Translations under genes and position numbers: made by a program
Source of the DNA: Cliona cf. orientalis
Taxonomy: Eukaryota; Porifera; Demospongiae; Clionaida; Clionaidae
Assembly: GCA_963930775.1 (NCBI GenBank)
Contig: OZ005700.1
Span: 6,210,609-6,274,608, forward strand
Length of the DNA: 64,000 nt
Direction of reading: 5' to 3'
Shown: in pieces, positions 45,701-58,841 of the stretch
How the letters are laid out: every line of letters starts with the position of its first letter
Numbering within the stretch: position 1 is the first letter of the stretch
Notes under the pieces: generated by a model
What the model was told of the DNA's origin: nothing
Seen by the model: only the letters and a program-made list of their open reading frames with translations
Database searches by the model: none

Positions 45701-48700
45701 AGCTACACTCACACGATCATGATACACATGGTATAAGAGCATGCTCAAATGTGAGGAGTTGACTCACCGATGAGCACCTGTCTGTATGTGTCCCTGAACA
45801 CGTTGAGGTAGTACCTGTGGGCAGAGTTGTAGCCATCCTTCATCAGACCAGAGATCTTCCTCTCTCCGTAGCGAGTAATGTCACCCTGAAGTGATCACAC
45901 CACAGTTAGAACTGACACACAACATGTAATCCACACCATATGGTATCATAATATTCTGCTCTCTTCTCCCCCCACCACCCCCACCCCTTCTCAGAAACCA
46001 TGATGTAAAAATTAACCATGGTCATTCCACTGCATTGCTAGTGAAGTGGCAAGGAACATCTCTACACAATACTAGACTGGTTTCTACTATGAAACTCAGA
46101 CATTAATTTTTTATAATATCAGTACACTTGTTACGATGTAGCTACGCACCTTCATTGCAGCTGTCCCTGCATACTGCCTGCTGATGATGTCACCATTGTT
46201 GCCCCACAGCTCCTGGTAGGATAGCAGTGTGGGTCCACTCAGCTTCTCCTCAAACGAGATCACCCCCAGCTTCTGAAGCTGCACAGAAGTGAGACAGAAA
46301 GTATTGCATGACTTTGTGGTGTACGTCCGTTTGAGGGAGGTACGGAAAGAAATCAAGCAAAGTCACTGAAACACACACTAAGATGAAATGTAATCAGAAA
46401 TATTGGTGGGAAGTAAACTTAGCATTCGGATCCCAAACTTGAAAGTATAATTAATTTTGGTGGTTCAATACGGGATCACCATACATATAAATATGCATGC
46501 AAATAAAAATTAATTGCAGATTTTATGGCACACCGCCAAATTGCCCCACCAAATTCCCAGGCTATACTATAATACATTCTCACACTCATGCGACCCCATC
46601 CATACCCAGTCTAAGTACACTGGATTGGACCCCTCAAAAGGCACCAACTATATAGTGTACATTCTGCCTCTTCACAACAATTATCACTAGGTACAATGTA
46701 GTGTATGAACATACCACAGTCTGCAGGACTTCCCTGGCATAGACAGACTCAATGACATTGGTCCTGTCCAGGCAGTCCATACAGTTGACTCGAAACACCC
46801 CCTCCTGCTGGCACAAGGGACTGCCCGACGCCTGAGAGTCCAACCTACAATATCATGTATACACATGTGTAATGTACATAATATACATGTACATAATATG
46901 CATGTACATGTACATGTACATGTACAAGCGATGCGTGGCAGTGTACATACAACGTACATACATGTACATGTATAACTGTTACAACTGTTAACCTACTGCT
47001 ACAGTCTTGTACTTTATCAGAAGCTTACCAGAAGAATTTGAATTTCTTGACGAGGCGAGCTGTCTCCTTGAGTAGTAGCCTTATGGCAGCAGCCTGGTTG
47101 TTCTTACTGTATGTATATGTACAGGAACACACACCTTATAAAGCAAATTAATTTAAGGGTGTCATGACAGCAAGGATGATAGAATCAATAATGCAGGACA
47201 CATGTATACATGTATATTATATTGTACTCCAAGCTAAAGCACAGACAGCACCTCGTGCCATCTTGCCATAATAACGTACATGCATTACTTCATCAATTTC
47301 TGAGCAGATTGTGAAAAGGATCACAGACTTACTAGTGTTGGTGAAAGTCAAATGCTATGTAGGTGAGGTGGGGGCTGTCCAGGAGTAGAGTGTGCTCCTC
47401 GTATGCCTCAGCTATGGTCTACCAACAAACACACAGCCAGAAAGAAATAGTTATCGTGTGTACAATTTAATTATCACCCCACTAGCCTACCTTTTCTCTC
47501 CCAGTCTGCTTCACAAGATTGACCAGTGCCTGAGAGTGCATGTGAGCGTGAGTGTATGAGCGTGTGTATATGTGTGTGTTAATAATGAAGCACTAATAGT
47601 GCAAAACCCTTGGCACAAGTGATGCGAATAGGATGTTGAATTTTTGATTTATGGATGAAAGGGAATGAACATAGTATTACACATAGCATATGTATACAAT
47701 AAATGATGTGGGTGGCATTGTATCCTGAGTAGTAGTAGGGTGTTTTTGTACATGATATTGGGTGTGAAAATTACATGAAAGCTTGGCGATTATTTTAGGG
47801 TAATTAGAAAGTAAAGGATACTGAGGGCATATTTCCAAAATTTTTTATAGATGAGATGTTACAGCAGTCATACCGTATGGCGGGTAATTTTTGTGGAGTG
47901 CTAATTTTCGTTATTTTCGTGGTTGACTTGGCAGTCACGAAATTTTCCCACCCACAAAAATTAATACCTACAGTGATATGGTATTATGCGAGTCCATGAT
48001 GATGGACGTGGCCACAAATATCGTGGCAGCGCGGCCAACACTTTCCAGTATAGCAAGCAACAGTAGCCACTTTCATCCAGCTGATAGATGTTCGACACTA
48101 ATATTCTTCTATCTCATGTTATTTGTCCAAGTCTCTGTAGGTATGGCTTAGTAACAAAGAAGATTGCGAGCGCGTGTATCGATTGTGCAGCAGTGCCACG
48201 CCCCTGGACTGGTTGCTGTCACGAAATTTAAAACCATGAAATTAATTTTGAGGGCCTTTTCGGACTTTCCACGAAAATTAGACCCCACGAAAATTACCCG
48301 CCATACGGTAGTTAAAATTTGTTGGTTTTGAGGTTGTAGACGTATGACAAGCAGGGTTTCATCCAGTTGGGAGGGGGGGACAACTCCTTAGCTTCCCTCC
48401 CCCCTAAAAATTTGATCATATCACAATAAGTCACCAAATCAAACCACTAGCATTTGTTCTTGATCAAAAATTACCCAAATGGTCTGGAGAAATTCTCCTA
48501 AAAATACGTCCCAAGGAACTTGGGGTGCTGAATACGCCCACTCATTTATCGCACTTCCACCCCAAATTTTTGTTGCCAGATGAAACCCTGGCAAGTCATA
48601 GTGCATGGTAACAGTTAATGTAATTAGTGTAACAAGATGAATGTGTATGAGCCTGGTGGAGTGCTATAAAATGAAGTTAGCATATAAAATGTGTGTGACA

Positions 48701-51700
48701 AATGGAGGCAACACATCCCATTGGTATCCAATAATCCTGGTCCAGTTGTGTTCCAATATAAACCTGACGTGGACTTGGGTATATAAAGGGCTCCCTTGTA
48801 CGATTTTTGAGTTCTGAGGATTGCCAATAAATTTTTTTTCAAGATGTCAAAGCGCCCGATTGAGAAGGTGGATGATGATAGGGGAAAGGTGGTAGTCAAG
48901 AAGGAGAAATGTGAGGTGTGTGCACTAGTGAATGATCTGCATGCAATGATAGTTTGGGCCTGAAAGGCAACGAGTATGCTGGGCACTTGAGGCGGATCCT
49001 ACAGTGTTTATATGATCGATAGTGAAATTATCTCTCGTTGGTGTTTGTCAAAGACTACCACACACATCAAGCAACAACCATCTCTGTTTATTAGCTTTGA
49101 GCAGTGAAATGAAGAATATGAAAGGAATTTGGTTAAGTTATTGCAAAGATAAATGCGATAAATGTGAGTGAGAGTGATGTGGCAAAAAGAAGCAAGGGGT
49201 AACGGTTGGACACAAAAGTGACTGTTTGGGAGTCTGATATAGGGAAGCTTGCAGTAGCTTGGCTTTTGTCACCAGCTGAATCGATTCGTTGTGCGGATCT
49301 TCATAGAGAGGAAGTAACTGTCCTGGCCACCAAATGGTGGGAGTGTATGAAGACAATACTGATGTAGACAAAACTTCACTCGACAATGAAATTCAATACC
49401 CCAAGCATGTAAGGGCAGAAATTTACCATTGCTATGACACACAACATGTACATGTACTACGTATGTATAACAGTGAATTGCTGTGAATAGGTCACTTCCA
49501 CTCGTCATATCACACCATGCATGTGTGTCAAGTGTACAATATAATTATTAAGTTAAACGAGTTCAACTGTACACATCAACTCTCTTGTATAACACTAGTT
49601 CACACGTCACTCTCTAAAGAGGTCACTTGGCACTATTTAAAAGCACTTGAGCCACTAAAACGATTCCCATTGATCTTTTTTAAGTGAACAACATTCTCAC
49701 TCAGATCCTACTTGTAATAAATACTGTGATCTGATTGGTTAAACTGAAGTATCTATCCTTCATAGAAAATCATGTAAACTCTGTAGAAAATCATGTAAAA
49801 TTTCTTCTAGCTCTTGGGCATGGTTGCTAGGATTTAAACGTGTTAGACACTATTTAGTCAATTTCTACGTGATTTAGAAGACTTCAGGGCTCAGTAGAAC
49901 CCTCGCTTCGATCGGGATTCTATACAGAGCCCTTCAGTCTTCTAAATCACGTAGAAACCTCCTAAACAGTGTCTAACTATTATAAAGCATATGATGTGAA
50001 AGGGGGGGGGACAGAGAAATAGTTCACTCACCAGTTCCTTGTAGAGCTGGAGCTGAAAGTCAAAGTGCTTCCTGAAAGCTTCTTGAGTTTCCTCCTCACC
50101 TATAGATCATCAGATGATGGTCAATACATCAATCAATTCACCAAAGGAAATGTCCAAGCTACAAGTGCTATAATACTACATGCAGCATCATGCACTCATG
50201 TTTACTGCTGCAATAGATATCAAAATAGAATCTGGTACATGTAGTTAGCCAAAGCCTCACGTTTGCCTATAGTAAGCAAAAGGTGGGAGGAGTATACATA
50301 CAGAATACACGTACGTCCTACTTTCAATAACCTTTATACTGCTCCCCATCAAACTATGCTTCATATACGTACATGTACCTTTCTCTATGATAGGAGGAGG
50401 TCGGTACTTGTAGCCCGGCTGAGTCCAGTAGATGGGAACTGAGCCTCGCACTAGCACATACGACACAACGTGAATGCCACAGTCAATCAGCATCTCTGTT
50501 TCCACATAGTTGGCCACATGACCCTCACCATCCACACCACGACGCTTGTAACGAGTGCCTACAGGGAAATATAAAAACATTTAGTGTTATGTACACGTAG
50601 TTCTCTCTCTCCCGCTCCCTCCAGTCCCTCCCTCCCTCTCTCTCCTGTTTACATCTTAATATTATACCGGGTATGACATTCAGAATCTATGCACCACTGA
50701 CCTGCTCTGCGTGTGCTCCTCCTTGAGATGATGGCCAGAGTGAATGTTGGCACCTCTTCCTCCTTCCTCTCTGCAGTGGCCGCTGCCCCATCACCAGACT
50801 CCTGCCCCTTCCGCTCCCCAACCCAGCGCCTCTGCCTCAGCGAGAAATCTGAAGTCGGTGAGTTACTCAGGAATGGATTCCTCCACCTACTCCGACTAAA
50901 AATACTATCTTCCCGGTCCGATGATTCTGAGCCAGACCTGTGGTCTCGGAGCTGACTCAGACCGAGGGAGCTATTGGGACTTCCCGATGCACTATCAACT
51001 CTGTTAAGCTGATCTTGTTCAGTTGATTCCGTCAGCATCAGTCTCTCTTGTTCCATTTCACTTGCTCCTGCTGGCGTGAGGGACACAATGGGCACGGGTT
51101 GGGTACTCGAATGTAATGCCACATCCCTGGGTCTTTGAACATTCCCTGTAGCACTGAGTGAAGGAGCCTCAACTAATACTTCCTGTCCTGATCCACCCAC
51201 CAGCTCAGTTCCCTCACACTGTGACAAACCCTCCTCCTCCCCCTCCTCTTCCTCCTCCTCTTCCTCTCTCCCGTTGATCCTTGAGCTGCCGAGGGAGTCG
51301 GCCGCTGCAGAGTCCACCTCCCTCTCCAGGTCACTGCTCTCCCCATACACATTGCCAAGGTAGTCATTGAGCACGTCATCAGTGCAGCAGCTGACGGCAG
51401 ACTCACTGTCTGACTCATAGCCTGAGCCCACTCCCTCATCCTCCTTGGCTGCCAGTGCCACCATTTCCAGCTCTGTGGGGGGGGGGGGGGGGGGGGGGGG
51501 GGAGAGAGAGAAATTGGAGGTAGGTAAAAGTTTATTGTGTGGCAACCATCCAATCTTACAATCTATACAGAGCTAGTACATAGGTTACTCACATGACCAT
51601 ATATGCTACTAGCCCAAAGTGAAAATACACCTCAATAAACTAAAACTACAAGGTACTTAATATGCACACAAATAGAGCACAGGATCACCAACAGTACAAT

Positions 51701-54700
51701 CAGTCAGATTTCTATCCAACTTACCAATCTTATGCACATAATACAAGGTACATGTCTACAAATTTTCTGGGGTGTCTTTGGCTCTCACCCCTCCCACCCC
51801 CCCCCCCCCCCCCCCCAGCACCACCACCAGAAACACTCACTCACCTCTAATATGAGGCTCCCTTCTCCTAGTACATGTATACTTTTGACACAGCAGATGC
51901 ACGTGGCATGTACGTACCTTTTAAGTCCTCCTCTTCCTCATCATCATCAGCCTTGCTGCTGGTCATCTCTGTCATTTCAATCATTGCTCTCACCTCCCCA
52001 CCACTCCCTCCTCCCCCTCCCTCTCCTGCCTTCACCTTCAGGTCCAGATCAGAATCCTTCTTCTTGAGCCTTGCCCCATTACTGTGATCGTGGTAGCGAC
52101 CCTGTGCCACGTCCGATGTCTGCCCGGTGAGGACTGATACCTCACGTACCTCCACGTAGCCTTGGATCAGCGGGATGATCCAGGGGTCAGCAAATGTGCC
52201 CTGAATGGAAGAAAGAAGTTCTATAGTGGTGCACACTTGCAGTGTATACGATACTTATGAGACACGCTAAATTTTATCATTAAATTTGGACTATACATTA
52301 TACGTTTTGATTTCACAGCTACTGAAGTAACGACCAACTTCTATTGCATGTGTTTAGAAATGTCAACTTACAAAACAGGAATGAAATAACACTGCATAAA
52401 ATCTCCCTTTATTCCCAAGTCATCACACGCGTCAATATATGAAATAAAATGTTTACAAAAGTTACTCCCAAGATATACTGTTGCAAGGCATTGACATCTA
52501 CCAATGACAACTACTCAGTGACTCAAGATTCCTACAGAGAGCGACACTCTTCTTCATTTTGATTAAAGATCAGACTTAATGCTTTCTGATGACCACATCA
52601 AAAGGAAGTATATGCTAGTACAGCACCGCAGCACTGGCCTAGGGAAGCCACTAATCAGCATGCAGGTACTATTTATGTATAGGTCACAACTGAAACGCAA
52701 ATTTGTAAACAACATTCAAATGAATGGCACGCTGGTACATTTCAAGTAAAATTTGAATATCAGATCCATCACACCCACATGTATAATAATTTTGGTATTT
52801 ATTCCAGCTACCATTAAGCAACCTACCACATAATTGTCATCCAGGAGATCAGATATCATCCATCTGTTCCAGAAAAACCTGTCATCCACCTACAGATGTA
52901 AACAGGGAAGTGTAACCAGAGCAACCATGCACAGCACTAACAACCAGTGCTATGATATAACAAACACACAGCTACCAGTGTCAACTGCCACAGCCAACTG
53001 AAACCTCACCCAGCGCCACTCATGCTGTCAACACATAAACACAGACCACCCCTTTAGCGAGAGACGGACCCGCTTCGACAGATTTCGATTACAGTGGAGT
53101 CTATTCCAGACATCCTAGGGACAATTTAAAGTGTCCTAATATTAAAGGAGCTGTCCTCATCTCAGGGGTAGTCTTACATTTGTATACACTTCTTTACACA
53201 TGTAGCTGGGACCATGCATGGTGTGAGATGTCCTAATTTCAGGGGTGTCCTCATAGAGGGATATACAGGTAGGCTGATTAAGGAAGTTACAAGTAAACTT
53301 GTCATTTATATACACACACACGTTTTGTGTGTCATATTATAAGACACAAAAACACACCTGTGTACAAGTACATGTACAACTAAGGTGCTCTAGGACATTG
53401 TTTTGCAAGGAACAGTAGATTTTGGACATCTGCGAGTGTTCATTTCAGCTACACTTAAATACAATAGGAAAGAAGGAATTGAAAGTGGATGCTGGCAGTC
53501 ATCCTACATTTCATAGAGTAAGTGTGCACAAACATGGCACTGACTAGGGGACGGGGGGGGGGGGGGGGGGGGGGGGGGGGGCTGAGGGAGTATGGATATG
53601 TCATACTGATAGTTACATGTATGATAGCAGTAGGCTGCTCCGTGCACATGTATACTTTACTGGTGATTGCTTCCACAAGAATTTCTGGTTATTACACTCA
53701 ATAGTACGGCTAAGTAGGGATATTAACTAGTTTCAACTTTGTACTGCTTCTGAGCATGCATGGCAGCATGGAGTAGCTATAACACATATTCTGCATTCTC
53801 ACTGTCTTCCAGGAGGGTGTGTCGTCAGCGTGGGAGTGGCCTCCAGAGAGCCGTCTCTGAAGGGAGTGGGTCAGGTCAGTCTCCATCGAGAAGTAAAATG
53901 AACGAGAGTCATTGAACATCCATAGCAAAGCCTGGAGTGCAAGTGTATGCGTGTACATTGTATATAATAATTATGTATACATCAACACTGTACTATATCT
54001 GCATTCAATAACATCTAACTTCTAATAGTCAACACTTGCAGACCCCCAGTACAGTGTTCTGCCCTGGATAACCTGAGTGGTGGCTAAAGTACTGTCAATT
54101 AGCATCAAAATTAAATAGTATACATTAATTTTTAACACTTTCAGACTCTGTGAGTGGTGGTGAAACAAGCCTAAGTAGTAATAATATGGCCGAGTGGTGG
54201 TTAGGGCTGACCACTCCTGACCTGCATGGGCAGAACCTAAATTATTTGTAGGTGGGGCTGGTCTCACTGTGTAGGGCATATTACAGCCCACTTTGCACAA
54301 GTGCCAATTGGCAAAACTACTATACATCGTATTTGCAGCAGCTCTTGATTATAGCCACTCAGCCCATTGGTAATTACCCGTTTTGTACCCACAATGTGCA
54401 TGATAAATGTGCGCTACGATATTATTATACGTATGTATGTACCTGGCGCTCCATTCCTGGCCAGCCCAGCTATGTACATGTATTGCACTGTTTGCTATCT
54501 GTCTCCTAGCAACGGAGGTGTGCATTGACCACTAATAGCATATTATTATTAATCTTCACGTATTTATACACCAGTGAACTGGGACTTTACAGGTGCTCAC
54601 TGTTTTGTTACTACTATGCACTAGGGAAACAGTTGATATAGTTACTGCCTTTAGTAGCAAGTTATACATCTCTAGATCAAACACAACTGGCAACATCAGT

Positions 54701-56241
54701 CTGGACAGCAAACACTGTTCTTCTGTTGCTATTGGTCTAGCTAAAGAGGAGGTTAGTCTGAAGCTGTCTGGACCAATGTACACAGGTTTGACTGCATAAT
54801 GATATACTATCCTCCTATGATATCACTGTGTATTGTTCTGTGACTCTGTGTTTTATCACATTGTTGAGTTGTAGCACGAGATAGCGGACAGGCTGTCTAC
54901 ATGAAACAGCCTTCATAGGGGCTTCAGACATTCAAGCACCAAAACAAGTTGTCAGAATGTAAGTGGACATCGCTACTACTGTTACTCACTACTCAAGGAA
55001 GACCCACATAATATTTTCATCCACGGAGCTGACGGAGCCAGGCTCATGTTACAAGGCAAAACACTGTATTCAAGTACTACTGAATGGATGCAATGAGTGT
55101 GTACATGTAATTATCCCTCATTATACACATAGCCCACTGCATGTAGAGCATCCACCAATGAATGGAGTCATGCAGTTTTTTCACCTCAGTGAGTCTCTTC
55201 TCCACCTTCTCCCTGGGTTTCTCTCTGTCCTTCCCACCACCTGCGAGGTTCTTCATAATTTTAGTACCCAGGTTAGGGTTAACAGCTGTAGAGCCACCCT
55301 CTCCCATGAGCTCAGAGGGCACCTAGATGATCATAATAATTCAACTATTGAGTACTTGCCTCCTTCCCTCTCTCTCTCTCATACCTCAAGTCCAATGATT
55401 TCAGGATTGGAATCCTTGGTTAGTGGTATAATGGCAATACGCTCCACACAGTACACCTCGCCTCCATGGGGAAGAATGCCAACACTACTGGCTTGACTGA
55501 TCAGCAACAGCTTCCACTCTCCATCTGGGAAGAAGAGAGAAGAGAGTGCATTGGGAGGGGGGAGGGGTGAAAAGTTATCTTCATTTAGAAGCCTTAGAAA
55601 GAGCTAGTGCTTCAGCCAAACTGGAAGTGATACAGGGCAACCCTGTTTTGATTTACCTGTGAAGAAGCGTATCTTTCCTATACACCCCCAGACTTGGCCG
55701 AGGTCAGTCGGGGAATCCAAATAAGCATAGTCTGGTTCTGTATACAAAAAATTATATGAACCAAACATAATACTGTCTAGTATCACCGACATAAATGCTG
55801 CATTCCATCATATTATATCCAGCTTGGTATTTCAGCCAGGTGGTGTGTATGTAGTATTAAAATTGGGGTCAAGTGGCATAAACGGCACCCAAATTTTTGC
55901 ATGCTATTGTGACAGGGTTTTAGGTCACCGGTATCTTCTATGGTTGAAATTTCGTGGTGCCGTTCTATCCTAAAATATTAAACTAATAGTTGAGTGTTAG
56001 AAAAAGAAAGATATTGATGTGTCTTAGCTCAATAGTATCCACCTCAGTATATTGTACATGCATCATGAAGTGGTACCCTCCACTGTATTAAAATCTCAAA
56101 CGAGCTGCTAGATGTGGTTTGTGGCCTACCTTTTCCGGGCAACATTCTGCCATCATCTCTGGAACACCACAGCGAGTTGGAGCCCTTGGTGAGAATGACG
56201 TGCTCTCTAGTGAGAAGCACCTTCACCGAATGCGCTTCCAT
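39751..56241 (-). CDS. INPP5F: INPP5F (SAC2) homologue, phosphoinositide 4-phosphatase
   Basis: Twenty-three exons in consistent phase, 4011 nt, 1336 aa: 56241-56130, 55737-55657, 55524-55385, 55322-55185, 53931-53803, 52889-52827, 52200-51918, 51472-50702, 50558-50379, 50099-50032, 47529-47491, 47418-47333, 47106-47029, 46844-46715, 46278-46150, 45885-45768, 45617-45451, 42366-42191, 42053-41980, 41745-41617, 41349-41274, 41212-41125, 40506-39751. The SAC domain has the catalytic CX5R loop [13 protein letters not shown] (exon 14) and the family landmarks [34 protein letters not shown] and [13 protein letters not shown]; the hSac2 domain follows in exons 18-21. The tail is Ser-rich and basic. 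SAC2 removes the 4-phosphate of PtdIns4P on endosomes. A long acidic, low-complexity insertion (exons 7-8, about 300 residues) splits the SAC domain. Head-to-head with GOLGA7. Confidence 0.95.
42611..45238. mobile_element. Foldback element with minisatellite arms (about 2.6 kb)
   Basis: Terminal TGCTTCTTCATGTAAGACTC (left) matches the complement of the right end, and the inverted match continues for about 130 bases at high identity. Both arms then pass into tandem repeats on the theme TTGGTTGTACTGGTTGCCA (left, about 42700-42960) and its complement (right, 44746-45150). Next comes an inner inverted pair, 42960-43110 and 43985-44160, each ending in the short palindrome around CCTTAATTGGGGTGCAT. 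The centre (43110-43985) carries more of the tandem repeat and a copy of the repeat at 21080-21620. It lies in INPP5F intron 17; the right arm is interrupted by an AACCCTC element. Confidence 0.8.
44204..44746. mobile_element. AACCCTC-family element in copy B
   Basis: Collinear with 29425-29985. Ends CCTCACCGC and GCGGTGAGGGTT are inverted. It sits inside the right arm of the foldback element. Confidence 0.75.
46400..46570. repeat. Decayed relative of the 20261-20482 MITE
   Basis: TATTGGTGGGAAGTAAA, GGTGGTTCAATACGGGATC and ACCGCCAAATTGCCCCACCA match the 20261-20482 element with substitutions. It lies in an INPP5F intron. Confidence 0.55.
46855..46980. repeat. TACATG microsatellite in an INPP5F intron
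   Basis: Imperfect runs of TACATG/CATGTA, including several uninterrupted units near 46905-46925, lie between exons 13 and 14. Confidence 0.85.
47871..48310. mobile_element. MITE with TACCGTATGGCGGGTAATTT ends (about 440 bp)
   Basis: The left end TACCGTATGGCGGGTAATTT is mirrored by the right end ATTACCCGCCATACGGTA. Both arms continue with TCGTGG and AATTTTCG motifs. Partial relatives occur near 4020-4290 and 28070-28140. It lies in INPP5F intron 10. Confidence 0.85.
48352..48592. mobile_element. GGGTTTCATCC-ended element
   Basis: CAGGGTTTCATCCAGTTGGG at the left and GATGAAACCCTGG at the right are inverted ends around about 240 bp. Related to 28380-29040. Confidence 0.65.
49844..49982. mobile_element. 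Hairpin element in an INPP5F intron
   Basis: TTTCTACGTGATTTAGAAGA followed by CTTCAGGGCTC on the left is complementary to GAGCCCTTCAGTCTTCTAAA and on through the right arm; the outer GTTAGACACT pairs with AGTGTCTAAC. Confidence 0.75.
51477..51502. repeat. 26-base poly-G run (poly-C on the gene strand) at a splice acceptor
   Basis: On the INPP5F strand this C run lies immediately before CACAG and exon 8, so it is the polypyrimidine tract of that acceptor. Other homopolymer runs in introns of this gene: C at 51797-51816 and G at 53553-53581. Confidence 0.9.
53553..53581. repeat. 29-base poly-G run in an INPP5F intron
   Basis: An uninterrupted G run between exons 5 and 6; poly-C on the transcribed-sense strand. 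Length is likely to vary between alleles and to be error-prone in assembly. Confidence 0.9.
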
Positions 56242-56532
56242 CTCTCACCTTGGCCAGTCACCCCTCAACCGATTGGTTTTGTAGCTGCTATTTTGCACCT
56301 TTTCCCTTCACCACATTATTTTCATATCCGTGATCCGCGATTGTGGAATGCCAACTTGGAATGTGGTTTGTGAAGGGTTAAACTAATTCCGTCCACAATA
56401 GGTTAATTAAACACAGTCCTATTCCCATACTAGATCGGATTGGAAATTCGACGACGCAATTATCTATTTAGCCGACTGCGGGCGTGACAGAAACAATATT
56501 CAAGGAGTGTGTTGACATCAAACGGAGCCAAG
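56242..56532. promoter_or_regulatory. Shared promoter region of INPP5F (-) and GOLGA7 (+)
   Basis: Only 291 bases separate the two divergent start codons, so the 5' UTRs and promoters must share this space. I see no TATA box. The two genes serve related endosome/Golgi trafficking roles, which is suggestive only. Confidence 0.65.
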
Positions 56533-58214
56533 ATGACCAGCAAAAAGATCTTTATCCAGCGCGATTATAGCTATGGCACGGCCGTTAGATTCTCCACTGA
56601 TTTTCCTAGGGAACTCAGCGGCAAGGTAACCTCAAATAAACCAGTTTATACTATATGAAATATGCTTCAAGAAGTTTCTCCACCTCCACTCCCTCCCCCT
56701 AGGTTGATGAAGCCACCTTCAGGCAGACAATGGAGGAGATCAATGCTATATTCGAAGAGGCTGAAGATCTAAGCTGTATGACTTTCACGGAGGGCTGCCT
56801 GGGATGTCTCACTGGATACACTATACACTACTGCTTCAAAACTCATTATGAAAGGGTACAATATTTTACTGGTGATGTACTGATTGTGGCACCTCACTGG
56901 GCTATATTGTATTTCTGTAGTCGGTGGAACGAGTTGTCAGATACATTCAGCAGCAGAATCATGATGTGTATGAGCAGCGAGGGGCTGTCTTTGGTGATCC
57001 CATGGACAGAGGACTCAGATGCGTATCCTGAATACTTAATGTACAAATAATGGAGATCCAGCGTTGATGAGGCTCTCTCTTTAGTCACACGGGCCAGCTG
57101 CTTCATGAGAGAAGGATCTGGTCAAATTTACATTTATAGATTATGATTTTCTTGACATATTAACCCCTAAGGCATATAATTATAGCAGCTGGCCAAGGTT
57201 TGGGTGGAGTTTATGACCACATCACCCAATAATTATGGATGTTGAAGGCATGGGGGCTGCTATGCTAATGGGGCCTGGGGAGAGCACTGTAACTTCATTC
57301 TGTGCATGGTACACACAAAATAGACAATGCAGAACACGTCAAACAATTACTGTTGAATTATTGGTCATGGCTTACAAGGTTGACCAGATCCTTCCTCTCT
57401 TGTGAATGGGTTGGCCTGCGAGAGACTACACTCCCAGGTGCCACTTAGCCTCACCCCATTAGTTCCACTCTGATAGGATAATATTATTACTTCTTGGGTT
57501 GAAGAAGGAACGGCACTTTTGTGATGGCTCCAGCCTATAGTTTACTAGTCGCCCTCCTCCAAACTATACATGTATCATGTTACAATGAAACATTGACCGC
57601 TCGTATCAAGAGTATACTCTTGCTCGTATTTAAGTTCTCATATGCAGAGGGTGTGACCAGTAAATAGTTGGGTGTGTGGTAACTGTTGATTAGTGCATGA
57701 AACACTTTCCTTTGCAAAAAACAAGACAAAGTCTATCTTGCAAGTAGTAGTGGTGCACAAAGGCTGTTCGTAGCGATGACAAATCTGATTCTAATAGCAC
57801 CATTAAAATAGGGAGAGCACTTCATTTATATATCTGGGATCCTGTCAAAAACACGTAGTCAAGGCTCGGCTGTGAAATGGCATGTAAATCTTTTGTAGGC
57901 TTGTACATGTTTGGATTGGGTACACTAAGATTACACTGGAGAATGCCTTGTATGGTTTCTAGTGTGTATTGCTATTACCATGACTTCCTGCAATGCATGT
58001 CATTGTTATCCTGTGGGCTATTAATATTATTATAACAAGACTGCTCCATTGACGTAATTATTGTGTACAAATGCATTACTGAGTAAGATATGGTGTCTGA
58101 GTAATTTGTAACACAATGTCGTGTGCAACAGAACATGTGTCAGTTGTATCTTTGACCCAATGCTGTCTTTAGATTGAGGTGAACATCAGCAAGGAGGTAG
58201 AAAGTCGAACGTGA
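56533..58214 (+). CDS. GOLGA7: GOLGA7 homologue (Golgin A7 / Erf4), palmitoyltransferase accessory subunit
   Basis: Exons 56533-56625, 56703-56855, 56921-57022 and 58173-58214, all phase 0; 129 residues against about 137 in vertebrates. The protein follows the family closely: KIFIQRDYSYGT near the N-terminus, EEAEDLSCMTFTEGCLGCL with the conserved Cys cluster, THYER, YIQQQNHDVYEQRG and DPMDRGLR, ending IEVNISKEVES. GOLGA7 partners ZDHHC9 to palmitoylate Ras and other proteins at the Golgi; it is itself lipidated on Cys residues. Exon 4 is only 42 bases and lies after a 1150-base intron, so it is easy to miss; without it the ORF reads into the intron. Tail-to-tail with wolframin, head-to-head with INPP5F. 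Confidence 0.93.
57023..58172 (+). other. GOLGA7 intron 3, nothing else recognised
   Basis: A GTATCC donor and a TGTCTTTAG acceptor. About 1150 bases, AT-rich, no repeat or gene that I recognise. Confidence 0.6.
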
Positions 58215-58841
58215 TATAATATACTCATTTCCCCTTGAATGCAACTTAATTTATGTGTCCATACAGTAAAATTGACTCATTTCCACAATACACAATTACT
58301 GATCTAAGTTTTTTTACAACAGTATTATTATGTGTGTATGATTAATTAAGATGTACGTCCTTGATCTACATTACTATTATTACTGTCATTGTTCTGTCAT
58401 AATCATTATTACAAATTACTGCATGGTGATGATTGATGTATTATATCAAACCTGTTGATGAACATTAATTTCCACACACCGGTATATACCAGAGCAAATT
58501 AACATTCATGTACAATACGATCATAATAATGCATATGGTCATCAATGCTACAACTGTCTAGCATGGCATCTGTTCCTGCATGATTGGCTACAGGCTTGCT
58601 AGAGCTCTTGAGTCTTGATTGAGCTATAATATTACATAAACTTCAAGTAATAATGACTATTGTGAGCATGTGCACATGCATGCACTTATATTTATGGCGT
58701 TAGCACTGGCACTTTTATCTATTATTAGTATAATCTTGGAACATTATAATATTAATTTAATGAGGCTAGAAAAATTAATTTTCACAAAATCTATTAATAC
58801 ACACAATAATCACAAAAAAAGTTAATGACCACATGCACAGC
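58215..58841. other. Convergent spacer between GOLGA7 and WFS1
   Basis: AT-rich 3' UTR and spacer sequence. I see no repeat family member or gene. Confidence 0.6.

Noticed and set aside
46855..46980. CRISPR-like or structured repeat array
   Set aside because: It is a simple TACATG microsatellite with no spacers, in an animal intron.
51662..52067. Pro/His-rich plus-strand ORFs near 51.7-52.1 kb
   Set aside because: They come from the poly-C run and the complement of acidic INPP5F exon 7; no independent support.
53522..53704. Gly-rich plus-strand ORF
   Set aside because: Produced by translating the 29-base G homopolymer in an INPP5F intron.
54963..55496. 177-codon plus-strand ORF
   Set aside because: It overlaps INPP5F exons 3 and 4 on the other strand, whose sequence matches the family; the ORF is a shadow.
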